A DNA stretch of 64,000 bases from Apus apus (taxonomy: Eukaryota > Chordata > Aves > Apodiformes > Apodidae). Shown here one piece after another: positions 35,040 to 47,418 of this stretch; the stretch's first letter is position 1, and each line of letters begins with the position of its first letter. The notes beneath the pieces are model-generated. The model was not told where the DNA came from, did no database searches, and saw nothing but the letters and a program-made list of their open reading frames with translations. Where the stretch lies: assembly GCF_020740795.1 (NCBI RefSeq), contig NC_067294.1:3286001-3350000 (forward strand), written 5' to 3'. Both the position numbers and the translations under genes were made by a program.

Positions 35040-35420
35040 GCTACCACATTAACTGGGAAAAACGAGATTAGGGTGTTACCTCAGAGAAACGAGCCCTTTC
35101 TCCCCCATCTTATTGTGCGAGAGGTTTTTCTTCTCTTCAACCCCCCCTGCCCCCTCCCTTTCCACCTTCTCCCGCCCACAATTCCCCTTCTTTTGTTGAT
35201 TCGTACTTTGTTAATTGAAGCTAGAACACTTCTGCTAAAAGAAAGGGACAAAATTCATTGACCACCGTGCAGATGAAATCCTCCCAACAACGGGCAGAGC
35301 AGGAAGCTTAACTCCACGCTGAGATGCTCAGGTTTTCTTTTATACCTTCCATAGAAATAATTCTATTCGGAGTGGCTTTTACTCGGATTTTCTTATAACT
35401 GCAAGAAAGATAACCTGTAA
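35040..35420. promoter_or_regulatory. Candidate regulatory block
   Basis: Contains CGTACTTTGTTAATTGAAG (SOX-like CTTTGT directly beside a TTAATTGA homeodomain/POU-type word) at 35202-35220, and CATTGACCACCGTGCAGATG with a proneural-type CAGATG E-box at 35269-35274. Repeat-free, non-coding. Function is inferred. Confidence 0.3.
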
Positions 35421-36071
35421 GAAGTGAGGCTCCATCATGGTGGGATGAAATTGAGCCCGAGGTTTGTTTTTGGGGGGGCTTTCGGGATCTTGTCTCCCCC
35501 CCGGCTCTGGGGGTGGAGTCTGGGGATGGGGGGGATGTTCCAGGACCACCGGCAGCCCGCGGGTCCCCACCGCCCCACCGCAGGGGGGCCCGGGGGATTT
35601 GCTGCCATTTGCATAGCAGGTGTTGGGTCCTGGGCCATTCTTCCTTAAGGGAGTTTTAATACGGGATAAATGACTGGGAATTAGGAGGAGGCAGGCGACA
35701 AGAAAAGCGCTTATGGAGTCTTCTCCCGGCTGCGCCTGGGAAAATGGAGACAGTGGCTAAAGTAAAGGGGAAAAACCCAAAAGCAGCAGCTCCTGCCCCA
35801 GCCTGGGCAGTCTGGGGTGCGCAGGGATCTTGGGGATCACCGGCTCCTCCTGAAATTCAGATTTGAACTCAGGAACGCAGTAATCCCAGAGACAGTAATA
35901 CGATTACTGGGCTGAGGATCTTTGAGTCAGTAGGTCTGGTAGGGGAGTTTAAAATGTTAATCCCTGGTATAATCCCCTCCCTGGCATTGTCCGTACAAGG
36001 GTTGCACCCGCGACAGAATTGCCTGTTTCCTTCCCCGGGATGCGGGGCGGGGGGGCAAGGCTGGGGAGCAA

Positions 36072-36228
36072 CCCCCCCCCCCCGGTGTGCACACACAACA
36101 CGTGTGGGAACGTGTGTGCACCCGTGGGTGCCCACACACGCCTGTGCGTGCAGCCCTGTGCCCGTACTGTGCACACCCACCTGCCACCACACCTATGCAC
36201 ATGTGAACACGTGTGCACACACTCAGCT
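36072..36228. repeat. C12 run and degenerate TG/CA (Z-DNA-prone) block
   Basis: Twelve C (36072-36083) are followed by about 140 bases made largely of GTGTGCAC, CACGTGTG and CACACACG words. Purines and pyrimidines alternate over long stretches and several words are self-complementary (GTGCAC, CACGTG). It reads as an old, interrupted CA/TG repeat. Confidence 0.8.
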
Positions 36229-36815
36229 CCTGCGTGAAGCTTTCCTGCCGTCCCAAAGGTTCCTCCCCTGTCCTAAGAACTGCAGTGACAGCATCCAGAG
36301 GTATTTGGAAGTACCCATGGCTCTCAGATTTGGGACCACAGATTTCCCAGTGTGTTCTGTTCCTGCAGTGCCTGACTCTGGCCGTGGCTGAGACAAAGAC
36401 AAAATGGTTAATAGCAGCGGTGACACCAACTTTTGCATCCATAGGTATCAGTAAGTGTACATCTGCACACAAAACAGGGGAGGAACTTTGGGTCACCCGT
36501 GTTCCCAGGGGGTCGGGATGAAAATTTACTATCATACCTCAGTCACTGCTTTGTCCTGTCAATTAGGGTGCACGTACATAAAATAAAAATAAGGTGCTTC
36601 CCGTGTTTTAAACAGAGAGTCATTTTGAAATGCATCCACCCACAGGCTTTCGTGGCAGGTAGGACAGGTTTCCTGTCGTTTTTGTTTTGGCCTCCTGTAA
36701 AGGAGTATCAGAAGAAAATAATCCAGATGCTTTTCACACCAAAGGAGGCTGGACATATATAAAGAGAGGCCATCTTTAATAAAAGTTTGCATCTGAACTT
36801 CACATCCCCTCAACT

Positions 36816-37332
36816 GGGAAGGAAGGAAAGGAAAGGAAAGGAAAGGAAAGGAAAGGAAAGGAAAGGAAAGGAAAGGAAAGGAAAGGAAAGGAAAGGAAAG
36901 GAAAGGAAAGGAAAGGAAAAGAAAAAAAGAGAAGAGAAAGAAGAGAAGAGAAGAGAAGAGAAGAGAAGAGAAGAGAAGAGAAGAGAAGAAAAGAAAAGAA
37001 AAGAAAAGAAAAGAAAAGAAAAGAAAAGAAAAGAAAAGAAAAGAAAAGAAAAGAAAAGAAAAGAAAAGAAAAGAAAAGAAAAGAAAAGAAAAGAAAAGAA
37101 AAGAAAAGAAAAGAAAAGAAAAGAAAAGAAAGGGAAGGGAAGGGAAGGGAGGGAGGGAGGAAGGAAGGAAGGAAGGAAGGAAGGAAGGAAGGAAGGAAGG
37201 AAGGAAGGAAGGAAGGAAGGAAGGAAGGAAGGAAGGAAGGAAGGAAGGAAGGAAGGAAGGAAGGAAGGAAGGAAGGAAGGAAGGAAGGAAGGAAGGAAGG
37301 AAGGAAGGAAGGAAGGGGAGAGAGAGAGAAAG
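36816..37332. repeat. 517-nt uninterrupted homopurine tract (compound GA microsatellite)
   Basis: Every base of the plus strand from 36816 to 37332 is A or G. Successive blocks are (GGAAA)n at 36820-36919, (GAGAA)n at 36941-36987, (AAAAG)n at 36985-37130, (GGGAA)n at 37130-37150 and (GGAA)n at 37159-37315. Purine-rich DNA continues to 37371 with only a few interruptions. The long open frames across it, including those running into flanking DNA, are repeat artefacts. Mirror-symmetric purine tracts of this kind can form triplex H-DNA. Confidence 0.97.
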
Positions 37333-37372
37333 TAGGAAGAGAGAGGAGAGAGAGAGAGAAAGTGAGTGCTAA

Positions 37373-40300
37373 TACACCTGCACCCATATTCCCAGTTCTG
37401 CTCTGGCAGACTTGGTGTGGTGTTGGGACCCAGCTTCTGGCAGCTCCAGTGAAGATGCTGAGAGAGGGTGGGTGATGTGGCTGCACCCAAAAAATAACTG
37501 AATTCAGCCAAAGGAGATGTGAGAGCTGGGCAGGGACCTGCCGGTGCTGGCAGGAATCCCAGGGTCTGGGAAGAGCAGGACAGGGGGAAAAGGCAAGGAG
37601 GCAGCCCCTGCCACGGCCTTGGGCCATGGTGGCAGTGTCCACTCACCATGACCCCCAGGGGGTGCAGCTTTGGGGTGCAGATCCCGCTGCCCTGTGGCCA
37701 TGCGAGGGCCGAGGGTGACACCCCAAGGCGCAGCGCTGCAAACTCGGCTGCGCCGGGTGGAGACTCCGCATCTCCCTGAGCTCTGGAAACCCCACAGCAA
37801 TGGGGTTTGTTTAGCAAAGCAAAGTTGTTCTAGTGACACAAACCCCCTGCGCTTTTCTTTGGGCTTATGCTGTCATTTTATTGCTTTTACCGCAGTAGTA
37901 AAGAAATATTTTCAAAAATTATTATTATCTCACTGAAACTGTCCTGTGACCTTAAGTATAATTGTTAAGATTTCTGAGGGACAAAAGTGATACAACGAGC
38001 TTTTCCTAGCTGAGGGTTGGTGGTCTGGGACTGGTTTAGCTGTGGTGGGTGCTCAGTTGTGGAGAACTGGGCAGAAAACCTGGGTCGAAATGGACTTTGC
38101 AGGTCAGAGACCAAATAGTAAAACTGGGCTCTGGGCAGGGTGGAAGGAGAAAGAGATTTCATTTGGCTTAAGCGGATTTTTAGAAAGTGTCAAAATGAAA
38201 CATCTAGTGGCTGATGAATTAAGATGCTTCAGTGAAAACACACTGAAAAGGTGCCTGACTCCTTTTAAAGGAGTCTTTTTGTGTGTTTTGTTTTGTTTTT
38301 TTTTTCTTTTCTGTACCAACTCAGCTTTTTGAAGGATGTTTGCTGTTTTTCAGGCAAATTTCATTAAGCATAGCTGAAAGCAAATGATAAATAACTTGTG
38401 GATCTGCTCTGCTTTCTGGAATTTAACGGAGTACTTTGCACTGACTTAGATGGCCTCTAGCAACCCATTTAACTGAGCTGCTTTGCAGATCATTAGCTTT
38501 GCATTATATGTGCAATACATCTTTTAAAGTTCCCATTCTTCAGGGACAAAACCACAGGTATGAACATCCTAAATTGTAGCCTGAATCATCCCCGTGCTCG
38601 TGTAGGCAGCTGCAGTGAAGGTGAGTGACTCAGAGTTGCTCTTCTTCACACTGACTGCCAAGTACCATCTCTCTCAGTATCTTTTATGATAAAGTCTCAC
38701 GGTATAAAAACAAAAATAAAAGCATAATGTTAAACTACAGCAGAGGAAAAATTCTGCAGGAAGACACTGCAGGTGCTGTGTTTTATCCCCGGAGCTGGGC
38801 TGTGGAGGATGGGGGTACACAGGCCACAGTCAGGTGGCCAGAATAGTTTTCAAGGCATATATTAGTCTTTGTAATTACTGCACATTTTCCTACTGGATTG
38901 GCTTTAAGTGTTAGACTTGCTAATAAATATTTCAAAAAGGCTTGAGGGTGTAAGAAGCTAAATAAAGTGCTCATTTTACAGTCAAGGAATTAGTAGAACA
39001 GCACAATTAAGGGAAAGTCAGTGTTGTCCTAGGTGAGATTTTGGTTTTTATCTTGGGGCTGGATGCACTTCCACAGCACCGAGCTCCTCTGGAATGAGTG
39101 CTTGGCTAATAAGGGGAGACACGTTTGGCTGGTGTGTTTCTTCTGAGCCTCAGCTGCAGGGATATTGCTTTCTTTTCCACTTTAAGCATGTATCAAATGG
39201 CAATACATTCTGTGTCCACAGATAAATAGTAAAAGAAGTACAACTGCTAATTATTAAATGAATGTACTTCTTCTTCAGGCTAGAGACATCCCTGTTTTTT
39301 AACCCTCTTGGATAAACCCCAAATTATTTTTTCCTTCCATCTCAGGTTTAACCCACCACGGGTCTCGAGCCCCTTTCCATTTAAGTCTGGTGGGAATTAG
39401 GGATAATTTCCCCGGAGTCAGTGCAGCTGTTGGAGTCAGGCAGGGCTGGGAGCCTCTTGCCCCACTGTGCAAACAGGGGAGGGGATCAGGTGGGGCTGCA
39501 AAATCGCTGAGAAACATCATCCACAAGATTGCTTTTTTATTGCTTGTATTGTGGTCTCTGTGTATGTACAGATGGTTCCCAGCCCAAAGAATCTTTTAGT
39601 GTATGTATTTATTTATTTTACCCCTAGAAACAAATAGAGTATGACTTTGTTTTTCCTAGTCTTCGGTGTTTGGTGTTATTTATCTTCATTGACCTGCTAA
39701 TGACCCCCAGCCCTCTACCCCACAGATGATACGCCAGGTGTTGCCAATTCGGCTTTAAGCTCTCCACTCCACCCGCAGTCTCCGCCGGGAAAAAAAGGAT
39801 AAATAAACCCCCAACTTTTCTGGCTTGCAAGCGATGGAAGCAGCCACAAGGTGTCAACCTTTACCAAGCCGCAGCTCGGAGCCAGCTCTGCTCGCCCAGC
39901 AGTCCTGGGGATGGACAGCACTGCGCGGAGGCTCTGCTGGAGAGACCTGCTCCCTGCTTCAGGTAAGTGGGGCAAAAAGTCCCCTGAGGCTTCTCAGAAC
40001 ACGGCAAATTGGTTGTTTTACCACCGTTCTTTGCTCTTTGATTTCCTTGGTTATTTTTTGCTGCAAGCTTTACCCAGTTTCAACGTTCTTGTCATTATGT
40101 GTAGAAAAGGGAGAGGGGCTTGTTATAAGGAGTGTGTTACCAAAAAAATAGGTTCAAATACGGCTGAGGAAAAAGACTGTTATTAACTCTGTGTTATGTT
40201 TGTGTCTATATAAATATATATGTGGGAGTAGTGAGTCACTGCAGCTCTGGAGATCCCTGTGCTGCCCCTGGAGCTGTGCACCCAGTGCTCCGCTCCTGCG

Positions 40301-43300
40301 GGTCACAGCACGTTGTCACTGCCCTTGGGACAGGAGAGCTGGCACTCCAACAACTATTTGGGTTCTCGTGGCACAGTTGGTATAGAGCTGAAACTCTAGG
40401 AAAACAGGAAGGAGGTTGGTTTTCCCACAGAAAGCCCCGTCTTTCAATTTGTGTTGCAGCTCCAGATTCTGGAGCTTGCTGCTTTTCCCAGTTTCTGTCC
40501 CCAGCTCTGACAATAAAAACAATTGTCCCCCCAAGCACTGGCCCTTCTTGGTAGAGGTGGCCATGCCCACGTGCTGGTATGGGGCCAGTAGGACCAGCAG
40601 GTGGTTTTGGGCTGGGACCCTGATACTCTTGCTCTGTGGTCTAAGCCAAACACCTGAGGTCAGTTAAGGTTGCTTTGATCCTTAATGTTGCTGAGTTTGT
40701 GTTTTCCCTACTGTGTGCTGTGCTGGGTTTGTTCCCCTCCATCCTTCAAAGGTCTTTTCTCAGGCATGACCAACCCAAGAAGTTTGCTTTTTTTCCTTTT
40801 AAAGTTATATTTGACACTTTCCCTTTGCAGATCAGCATTTCCAGGCATATTGTGCAGTGTATTGCTTTCTATAGTTGAAGTCTAGGGTTTTTTACCTTTC
40901 TGGGCAACACCAAACCTCTTTGCAGGTGCTCTCTTTGGGGATGCAGCATGTGGTGGTTCTGCTCTCAGCCTGAGGTGTCCTGTGTTTATCAAGTGCAGTT
41001 TCTTTCTACAAAAAGACCATCCCAAGTACCTTCAGGTTCCCATGTGATCCCAAGGACAACTTGCTCTTTCATCCTGTAGCTTCCTAGAGCTGAGGGTAAA
41101 GGCTGTGGCAGCTGAGGGGCTTGTGGTATTGCTTGGAGCTGGGTGTGAGGTTCTGACACTGATTAATGAGGAGCTAGATTTCCCTGGAAGAACTGTTTTA
41201 ACTGTTGCTTATAAATGGAGCAGGAACACCCTGCCAGTCATTTACAGTTTGAATTTGGGAGGCGGCACTTGGCAAACTGGTTCTTGCTGGGGAGGAGTGG
41301 CTCTTGACTGGGAGTCACTGGAGAGCTGAGGAGCTGGTTTGTTTTTCCTAATGTGTCTGCAGAATTGTTAAGTCCTCTAGACTTGGAGAGGAAGCTGAAC
41401 TAAACCCCAAAGAAAAAAAATGTAAATGGTGCAGCTATGAAGGTAATAGAAATGGAGAAGTATTTTTATGCAGCACAATGGAATGGGCAGTAATGAGGCA
41501 AAAATACTGAGGAATAAAGACAAAAGGCATTTCTTCCGGAATTAGAAGGAGCTCAAAATTTGCAAAGCCTACTGGAAGGAAGGGGGGAAGCCCCTTGTAG
41601 CATTTCTTGTCCTTTAATAAGCTTCTCTTTCTGGGAGTCCTGAGTGTTCAGATGCAGCACACTTAGTGCCTAGTAACCCAACAAAGCTTCGATTGGTGGC
41701 TCTGCAGAAAGATTTTCTTCTTCTTGCAGGTTTCTAAGGTGGAAAGACACAGAGATCAGTTGCTTCAGAATCCTTAATTAAACACAACAAAGAAGGGCAA
41801 TTAGAGCTGTGTTTTGCTTCTACCATCCAGCAAATCCTGTAAACTACAAAACCCTTCTCTTGCTCTGTGATTTATGATGGGAACAAATCATAATTATTCC
41901 TGTAATTATTTGCCTTAAGTGAACACCAGCAGGATTTTTATTTTTTTCTTGGGGGAGTTCTGAAACCCATCCAAGAGGAATTCACTAACCTCTTTTGTTG
42001 TGCAGGAAGAGAAACAAAAACATAGGCATGGTGATTTTCCCAGGCCTTGGCTGCCTGCCTCCCTGTCACTTCATGTCATGTCACTCCTCCCTCCCAGGTC
42101 CCACGTGCCTGCTCACAGCAGAGTAGCTCCTGTTGGGCTGGATGCTCTCCATGTGTGTCATCAGAGCTGTCTCTGCCCAAGGAGCTGAAAATACACGCAA
42201 GCAAAAGAGGAGAGGAAAATGTGAGAGGATTAGAGTGCTTCAGAGGTCAGCAAAAGGACCAGAAATACAATTTGTCACTTGGTGTTCAGACGTGAAATGC
42301 TTGTGGATGCTGTGTCACTACAAAGAAGGATGTATATCTGATTTTATTTTTGGTTTTTTTTTTGCTGCTGGGAAGTCAGCTGGTCCTTCCTGAGGACAGG
42401 GACCAAATGCAAAGCCTGGGGAATAGCAGCTGCGTCAGGTCCTGGGGAGCTGGTGGCAGGAGATTGAACCATACATGACAGCCATGTGGCTTAGTGTGCT
42501 GGTCAGGGATACCTGTTGTTTGCAGAGGGTTTTGGGCAGGAGTTTTCCAGGGTTGTGTTGCAATCCTGTTTCCCATGCTGGTGTGATGGACGTGGATCCT
42601 GTAGGCACGCCTGATGTCTTCTTTGACCTTGGCATGCATGTTCTATGTTAATGGGCAGATCTGACTCTGTAAACCTCTGAACAGGTCTCCCAAAATACAG
42701 CTGCTTTTTCTTTGCTTTGGTGGGTTTCCCACTCCTGGGTAAGGAAATGAAACAGTTGATGTTTTCCTTGCAGGGCTGGGGAAGGGCATTCCCAGCTTCA
42801 CAGTGCAACAAGCCGGCTCCAAGCTGATGTGTAACACAGGTGGTTGAATGGCCAAAGGTTGTCTGAGAAGGTTTTGGGTTGCCACTAGATGTCCTTTCAG
42901 CCCTGCTTTCTCCCTCTGCTCCTCCAGAACAGCCATCTGGCCTGTGAGTTCCTGGCCATGGCCCAAGAGCTGCTGGACACCAAAGTGCTGCAGGGTCAAC
43001 TAGAGGAAGGACTGGGGTGAACCCTGGGCTCTGGGGCCTTCCAAACATCCCTTTGATCTCTCACAGCTTTGTCCCACATAGTGCTGCCTCATAGAAATCA
43101 GGATCCTTTGGAAAACCCCCAAAATCAAGCTTCTGGATCTGTGCTGGGTATTTTAATACCTCTAGTATGAATCGGGGACTGTTGCTGCCTGGGCAGCACC
43201 ACTGGTTCACAGAAGTGATAGTCCAAGGAGGCAGCATTGGCAGGTAAAAAAGATGACTCCTATCTCAGTTTCATACAAGATATGATGACCAAATGGTGGC

Positions 43301-46270
43301 CCAGTTTTGTGCAGATCTTGTTTCTGCTCTCTGAACTAACAGAGGCAGTCTGTAAAGCTGGAGGGCCCATCTTTCTGGAGGTATGTGGTGTTGGGAAACA
43401 CAAATAAGTGTTGTGGGATTTTCCAGGTTGTCTGGATGCCCAAAACTTGGTAAAAAAAGATTTCTGTAAGGCTTGTGTTGATATTTACAAGCACCAAAAA
43501 TCACTGACAGCATCTGGAGCTCAGTGCTTGCAAAGGCAGTGGGAATCCCAGTGGCTCTTCTGGGGTGGGTGATGTTGGGTGAAGGAACTGAGGGAAATTT
43601 GCTTTGGGGTATTGGCAGGAAACCTGTTGGTTCCAAGGATAGCTGGGGGCTGAGGAGCTGCAGTGTTCCAAGGCAAACTGAGCACCTTCCAGGGAGCACT
43701 TGGCTATTTGTGGTCAGAGGCAAATGGGTGAATTGCAGCCACAGAGGGTTTCTGATGAGGCAAACACAGGGTTGGTGAGACTGCAATGGTGATCCTCAAA
43801 AATAGCCACCTCAGGGAACATTTCTGTTGCTGTAACACTGCCTTCAACTTCCTACCTGGGGTTGGGGGGTGACCAGTGCAAACCCCCAGCTCCCTCTGAT
43901 GACTTTACCATCAAGCACCACTTTCAATCCCACAGTCCTGACGAGACCTTGTTAGTGTGGAGCCTCCTCACCCCCCCATGGATGTGGTCAGGAAAGGTCC
44001 CCATGCCTGTAGCAATCTGTCATAGCTTTGTGCCTTGATTTAGTGACCCTGGAGGAGCTGGGGCACAGCAGGCAGCTGGGCCTGCTGAGAGCACCATGTT
44101 GTCTGGCGCAGACCACTGAGCAGCTATTGCTTCTTAATAAACTTCTTGGCCATTGCTGACCTAGACCATATATGAGCAAGTGAAAGGCAAGTGGTGAAAG
44201 GATCTGTATAATATTACTAATCCCACGTAGCACTCTCACTGAAAAGGCAAGGCAGGTCTCCCTGCTATTGTGTCCTTTCACTGCAGCTGTTTGGTTCACC
44301 CATGTGCTTTTATTAAAATAAAATCTGTTCATGCTGTTCCTGCATGTGCAGCCTGTGGGTGCCCAATGGCTCAGGGGACGGATGGGGGGGGCTTGGAGGT
44401 CTTGTGCACAGGGCTTGGTGTTCTGTCTCTCTGTGCTCCTGGCTGCAGTCTGTTGGGGAGAAGCTTTGCAGGCTGGATGGGGTGGGCAAGCAGTTGCCAG
44501 CTCCCTGCTTTGGAAGCTCTGTGAAGGTTTGACATCCTTGTGATGTAGCATCAGTTCTTGAGTAAAGGAGCTGTAGGGTCTGCTCATGCTGCTCCTGCAC
44601 CCCAGGATGGAGTAGGGTCCTGGCTTATCATGCAAATATTCAGGCTCTTGGGAAGGTAAACTGGTAACTGGTGAGCAGTTGGGGCTGGCTGGTGCATGCT
44701 CAGGTCATACTTCAGCTTAAATTTTCAATCCCAAAGCACAAAGGTGTGATCTGTATATTAGGGAGGTTGGACTGAATGTCTCCTCTGGCTGTGCATCCAC
44801 AAGTTGCTGGGAAAAACCAAGGCAAACCTCCAGGTTGCTGCTGAATTGTGTATGTTTTTAAATACTTTGGCAATGAAGAAAACTAGTTAGTATCTTGAGT
44901 GTGTGGCAGTTACCTTCTGACCTGGTGTGTCCCTTTACAACTGCAGGATCAGGGATGGCAAAGGAAGCTCCTGGGAGCAAAACAAACCTGCCTGGAGTTG
45001 TGGTTTAACAGGCTTGGGAAAAGCAGCTTGGAGTGACAGTTTTTTCTTTTCATGGTTTCAGTTCCTGTTCCCAAGGGTTGTTTGGTTGGAAGAAGAGATT
45101 TCAGGTTAAAGGGAACACATGGAGCAAACCAAACAGTTCTTTTTCTTTAATCACCTATTCTAGCAAGAAGGAAAAAGATTATAATCGGTTTCCTCTGTGC
45201 CCAGTTTTAGCTGGTGATTTTGGTCTGGTAGATGAAGCCAGAGATGAGAGTTGCTTGTGCAGGCTCTGCCCTGTGAGGTGTGAGTCAGAGGACTGTGTCT
45301 GGGCAACTGGAGCTGTGCCCAGTGTTCCCCATGGAGTCTTAACCACCTCTTGTGCAACCATATCCATACTTTTCCAGGAAATACATTGCCCAGTAGTAAT
45401 AGGCATAAACTTTTTCTTGAAGTCTGTTGCTGTGTTGAAATCAAGGCTCCTGCAGGAGAAACTACTGGTTTTGTTGAAATGCGACTCAAGGAAGGAGAGG
45501 GGCAACTTGGCCCATGGGTCTGGGTTTGCATGGAGATTGAGGTCAGATGCTTAGCCTGAAGCGGGGCCTTGTGGTCCATATCCCCAGGGGTTTAATTTCT
45601 TAAATAAACCAAGATCTTTCTCAAGCCTTTCACTAACAGGCAGCTGAAGCTCAGAGCTCCATCCTTGTGCAGAACAGGAAAATGCTATGAAATCAATCAG
45701 CTCCTTCTCCTTTGCCTCTTTCTGTCAGATTATTACCACAATAAATACATTCAGGGAACACCAGGAGGTTTTCATGTGTTTAAATTCTTGCTGGTTTTAC
45801 CCTTCCTATCTGTTGCTTTCCTTTCCAGCAGTGCAGGATCCTCGCTGGGTGCAAAATCCCTCCCTTTTTGCTCACAGGTTTTGTTGCCTGAATTTTGTTG
45901 TACAACCTTTCCTAATTGAACCAAGCTCTTCTCTAAATCCCTGCATTCTACTTGTTTTGTATGGATCCAGAGTATTTGATTTGCATTATTTAACATAACA
46001 CTAGACCAGTGCTACGGGCACATGGCATTGCCCTTCTTTATGTAACAAGATTCCTCAGCATTTGGGTAAAGACCAAATCCTAAAATGAAGAAGGGAAGTA
46101 AATAGGACTGGAATAATGTTTGCAAATACCAGTGTCATCAAGATGCCATATTTGTAAACCAGCACCTCTGATTCAGGTTGGTTTTTTTCCTGAAACCAAT
46201 TCACCCAATCAAAAAAAAGTGAAGTTAGAAGTGGCTGGAGTTCTCTGAGGGCTTAAGGAAATTTAAGAGC
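37373..46270. other. Intergenic DNA between the purine tract and CXCL14
   Basis: Almost 9 kb of unique sequence with short T and A tracts and no recognised mobile element. A possible non-coding RNA first exon lies at about 39828-39962 (listed separately). The longer open frames (181 aa at 42503-43048, 171 aa at 43271-43786 and 215 aa at 43988-44635, all minus) have no recognisable domains and overlap frames on the other strand. Confidence 0.6.
39797..39962 (+). ncRNA. Possible lncRNA promoter and first exon
   Basis: A TATA-like GGATAAATAAACC (39796-39808) is followed about 25-30 bases later by a stretch that is CpG-richer than its surroundings. That stretch ends in a perfect donor, CAG|GTAAGTGG, at 39960-39970. 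The open frame within it encodes nothing I recognise. This is a pattern match only; no acceptor or second exon was identified. Confidence 0.2.
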
Positions 46271-46279
46271 AATTGACAG

Positions 46280-47402
46280 CTTTTTTTTAAATATATTTTT
46301 TATTACTTTTTTCATTTGTCTTAGAAATATGAAATCTGCATGCAACCTTCTAAATATTTCCAACATTTAAATAGCATATGATAATTTAGCAGTACAGTAC
46401 ATTATACAAGAGGATAATGTAGGGAGACTTCCTATAGTGTATTTACAAATGAAAAGGTAGTTGTGTTATTTTAAAAAGAGGAATGCACTGCTTAACATGG
46501 AAGTATTACATTCAAAATAATGAATATGTTGTATTGTGACTAAAACATAGATAGGTATTTATATGTTTGCCCTATCACATTTTTCATAAAAAGGTACCTT
46601 TTAAAGGCTTTTTTTGTTGTTGCTACAAATCTAGGAAATCGTACACAATAGTCTTGAAGCTTAAAATGTCTCAGTACTGAAGCCACAGACTTTCTGTAAG
46701 AACTGAGAAGAAAAAAAGAAAAGAAACCCAAGCATTTTTTAGTAATAGAAATGCTTTCTAATGCATGGAAGGTGACATGGGAGATGTGGGGTGCTTCGCC
46801 TTGCAGCAAGACCTCAAGTACAAGAGGTATGCAAGTGATCTTCTTGCTCATCTGACAGGCTGAGGGACCTCCTTTCTGCAGTTACAGCCCCCACATTTCA
46901 GTGGCATCATCCCCAGCAAACCAGTGTTTGCTCCCTGCTTTGCCCAACTACAGTGGAGGCTGCAACCATGAGCAACAACCACGGCACCAAAGCTTTCTCA
47001 CTGCCAAGGGGTGAGGGACAGGGCTGTAGAAGACCTTCCCAACCATGGCTATCTGTCTAATGAGCTTATAAAGCTCGATTGCAATCATAGTGAAGTATGA
47101 ATGAATAACAATCAAAAATAATAAAAAAACCCCAAACCTAAAAAACTTCTTTAAAATGAAAAGCATGAGGTTTTTCCCCTAATCTCAGTACAGAGCAGAC
47201 GGGTGTGAAGTCTGATGTGCAACAGATGCTTGTGAAATCTGGAAGCCTTTTGCACGTGGCTATAAAATGTAAAAACTGACCCTCGGTAAAAAGTGCTTTA
47301 TAATAATATAGATTTTGTGTCTGTGTGAGAGACATAATCTTATGCAGAGCCCAGTCCTATGCCAGCCAAGGGAGTCTGCTCCGTTCCTCATGCTGCTTCC
47401 TT
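46280..47402 (-). other. CXCL14: CXCL14 3' untranslated region
   Basis: About 1.1 kb of AT-rich sequence follows the stop on the minus strand, ending at an AATAAA at 46299-46304. Several ATTTA pentamers are present, especially at 46290-46380, which suits a regulated, short-lived cytokine mRNA. The length is similar to the mammalian CXCL14 3' UTR. The cleavage site near 46280 is inferred. Confidence 0.75.
46299..46304 (-). terminator. CXCL14: Distal polyadenylation signal of CXCL14
   Basis: The plus strand reads tttatt within a T-rich stretch, giving AATAAA on the coding strand. Its distance from the stop fits a 1.1-kb 3' UTR. A second AATAAA at 47402-47407 overlaps the stop codon and could act as a proximal site. 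Confidence 0.6.
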
Positions 47403-47418
47403 TTATTCTTCATAAACC
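47403..47418 (-). CDS. CXCL14: CXCL14 coding exon 4 (last 16 coding bases)
   Basis: The sequence CTGTTTAG|GGTTTATGAAGAATAA gives the last base of Arg94, then VYEE and the TAA stop. The VYEE ending is invariant in CXCL14 proteins known to me, and the frame joins exactly to exon 3. The rest of this exon is 3' UTR. Confidence 0.93.

Noticed and set aside
36787-37817. Long open frames (182 aa plus; 280 and 335 aa minus) across the purine tract
   Set aside because: They translate the simple repeat (Lys/Glu/Arg on one strand, Ser/Phe/Leu/Pro on the other) plus unrelated flanks. All three minus or plus frames stay open simply because the repeat lacks stops.
43988-44635. 215-aa minus-strand frame
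   Set aside because: No recognisable domain, Cys/Ser-rich and compositionally like its surroundings, and overlapped by several plus-strand frames; most likely chance.
44745-44820. Possible further CR1 fragment (GGTTGGACTGAATGTCTCC)
   Set aside because: Only one short phrase resembles CR1, and the expected 3' end is missing; too weak to call.
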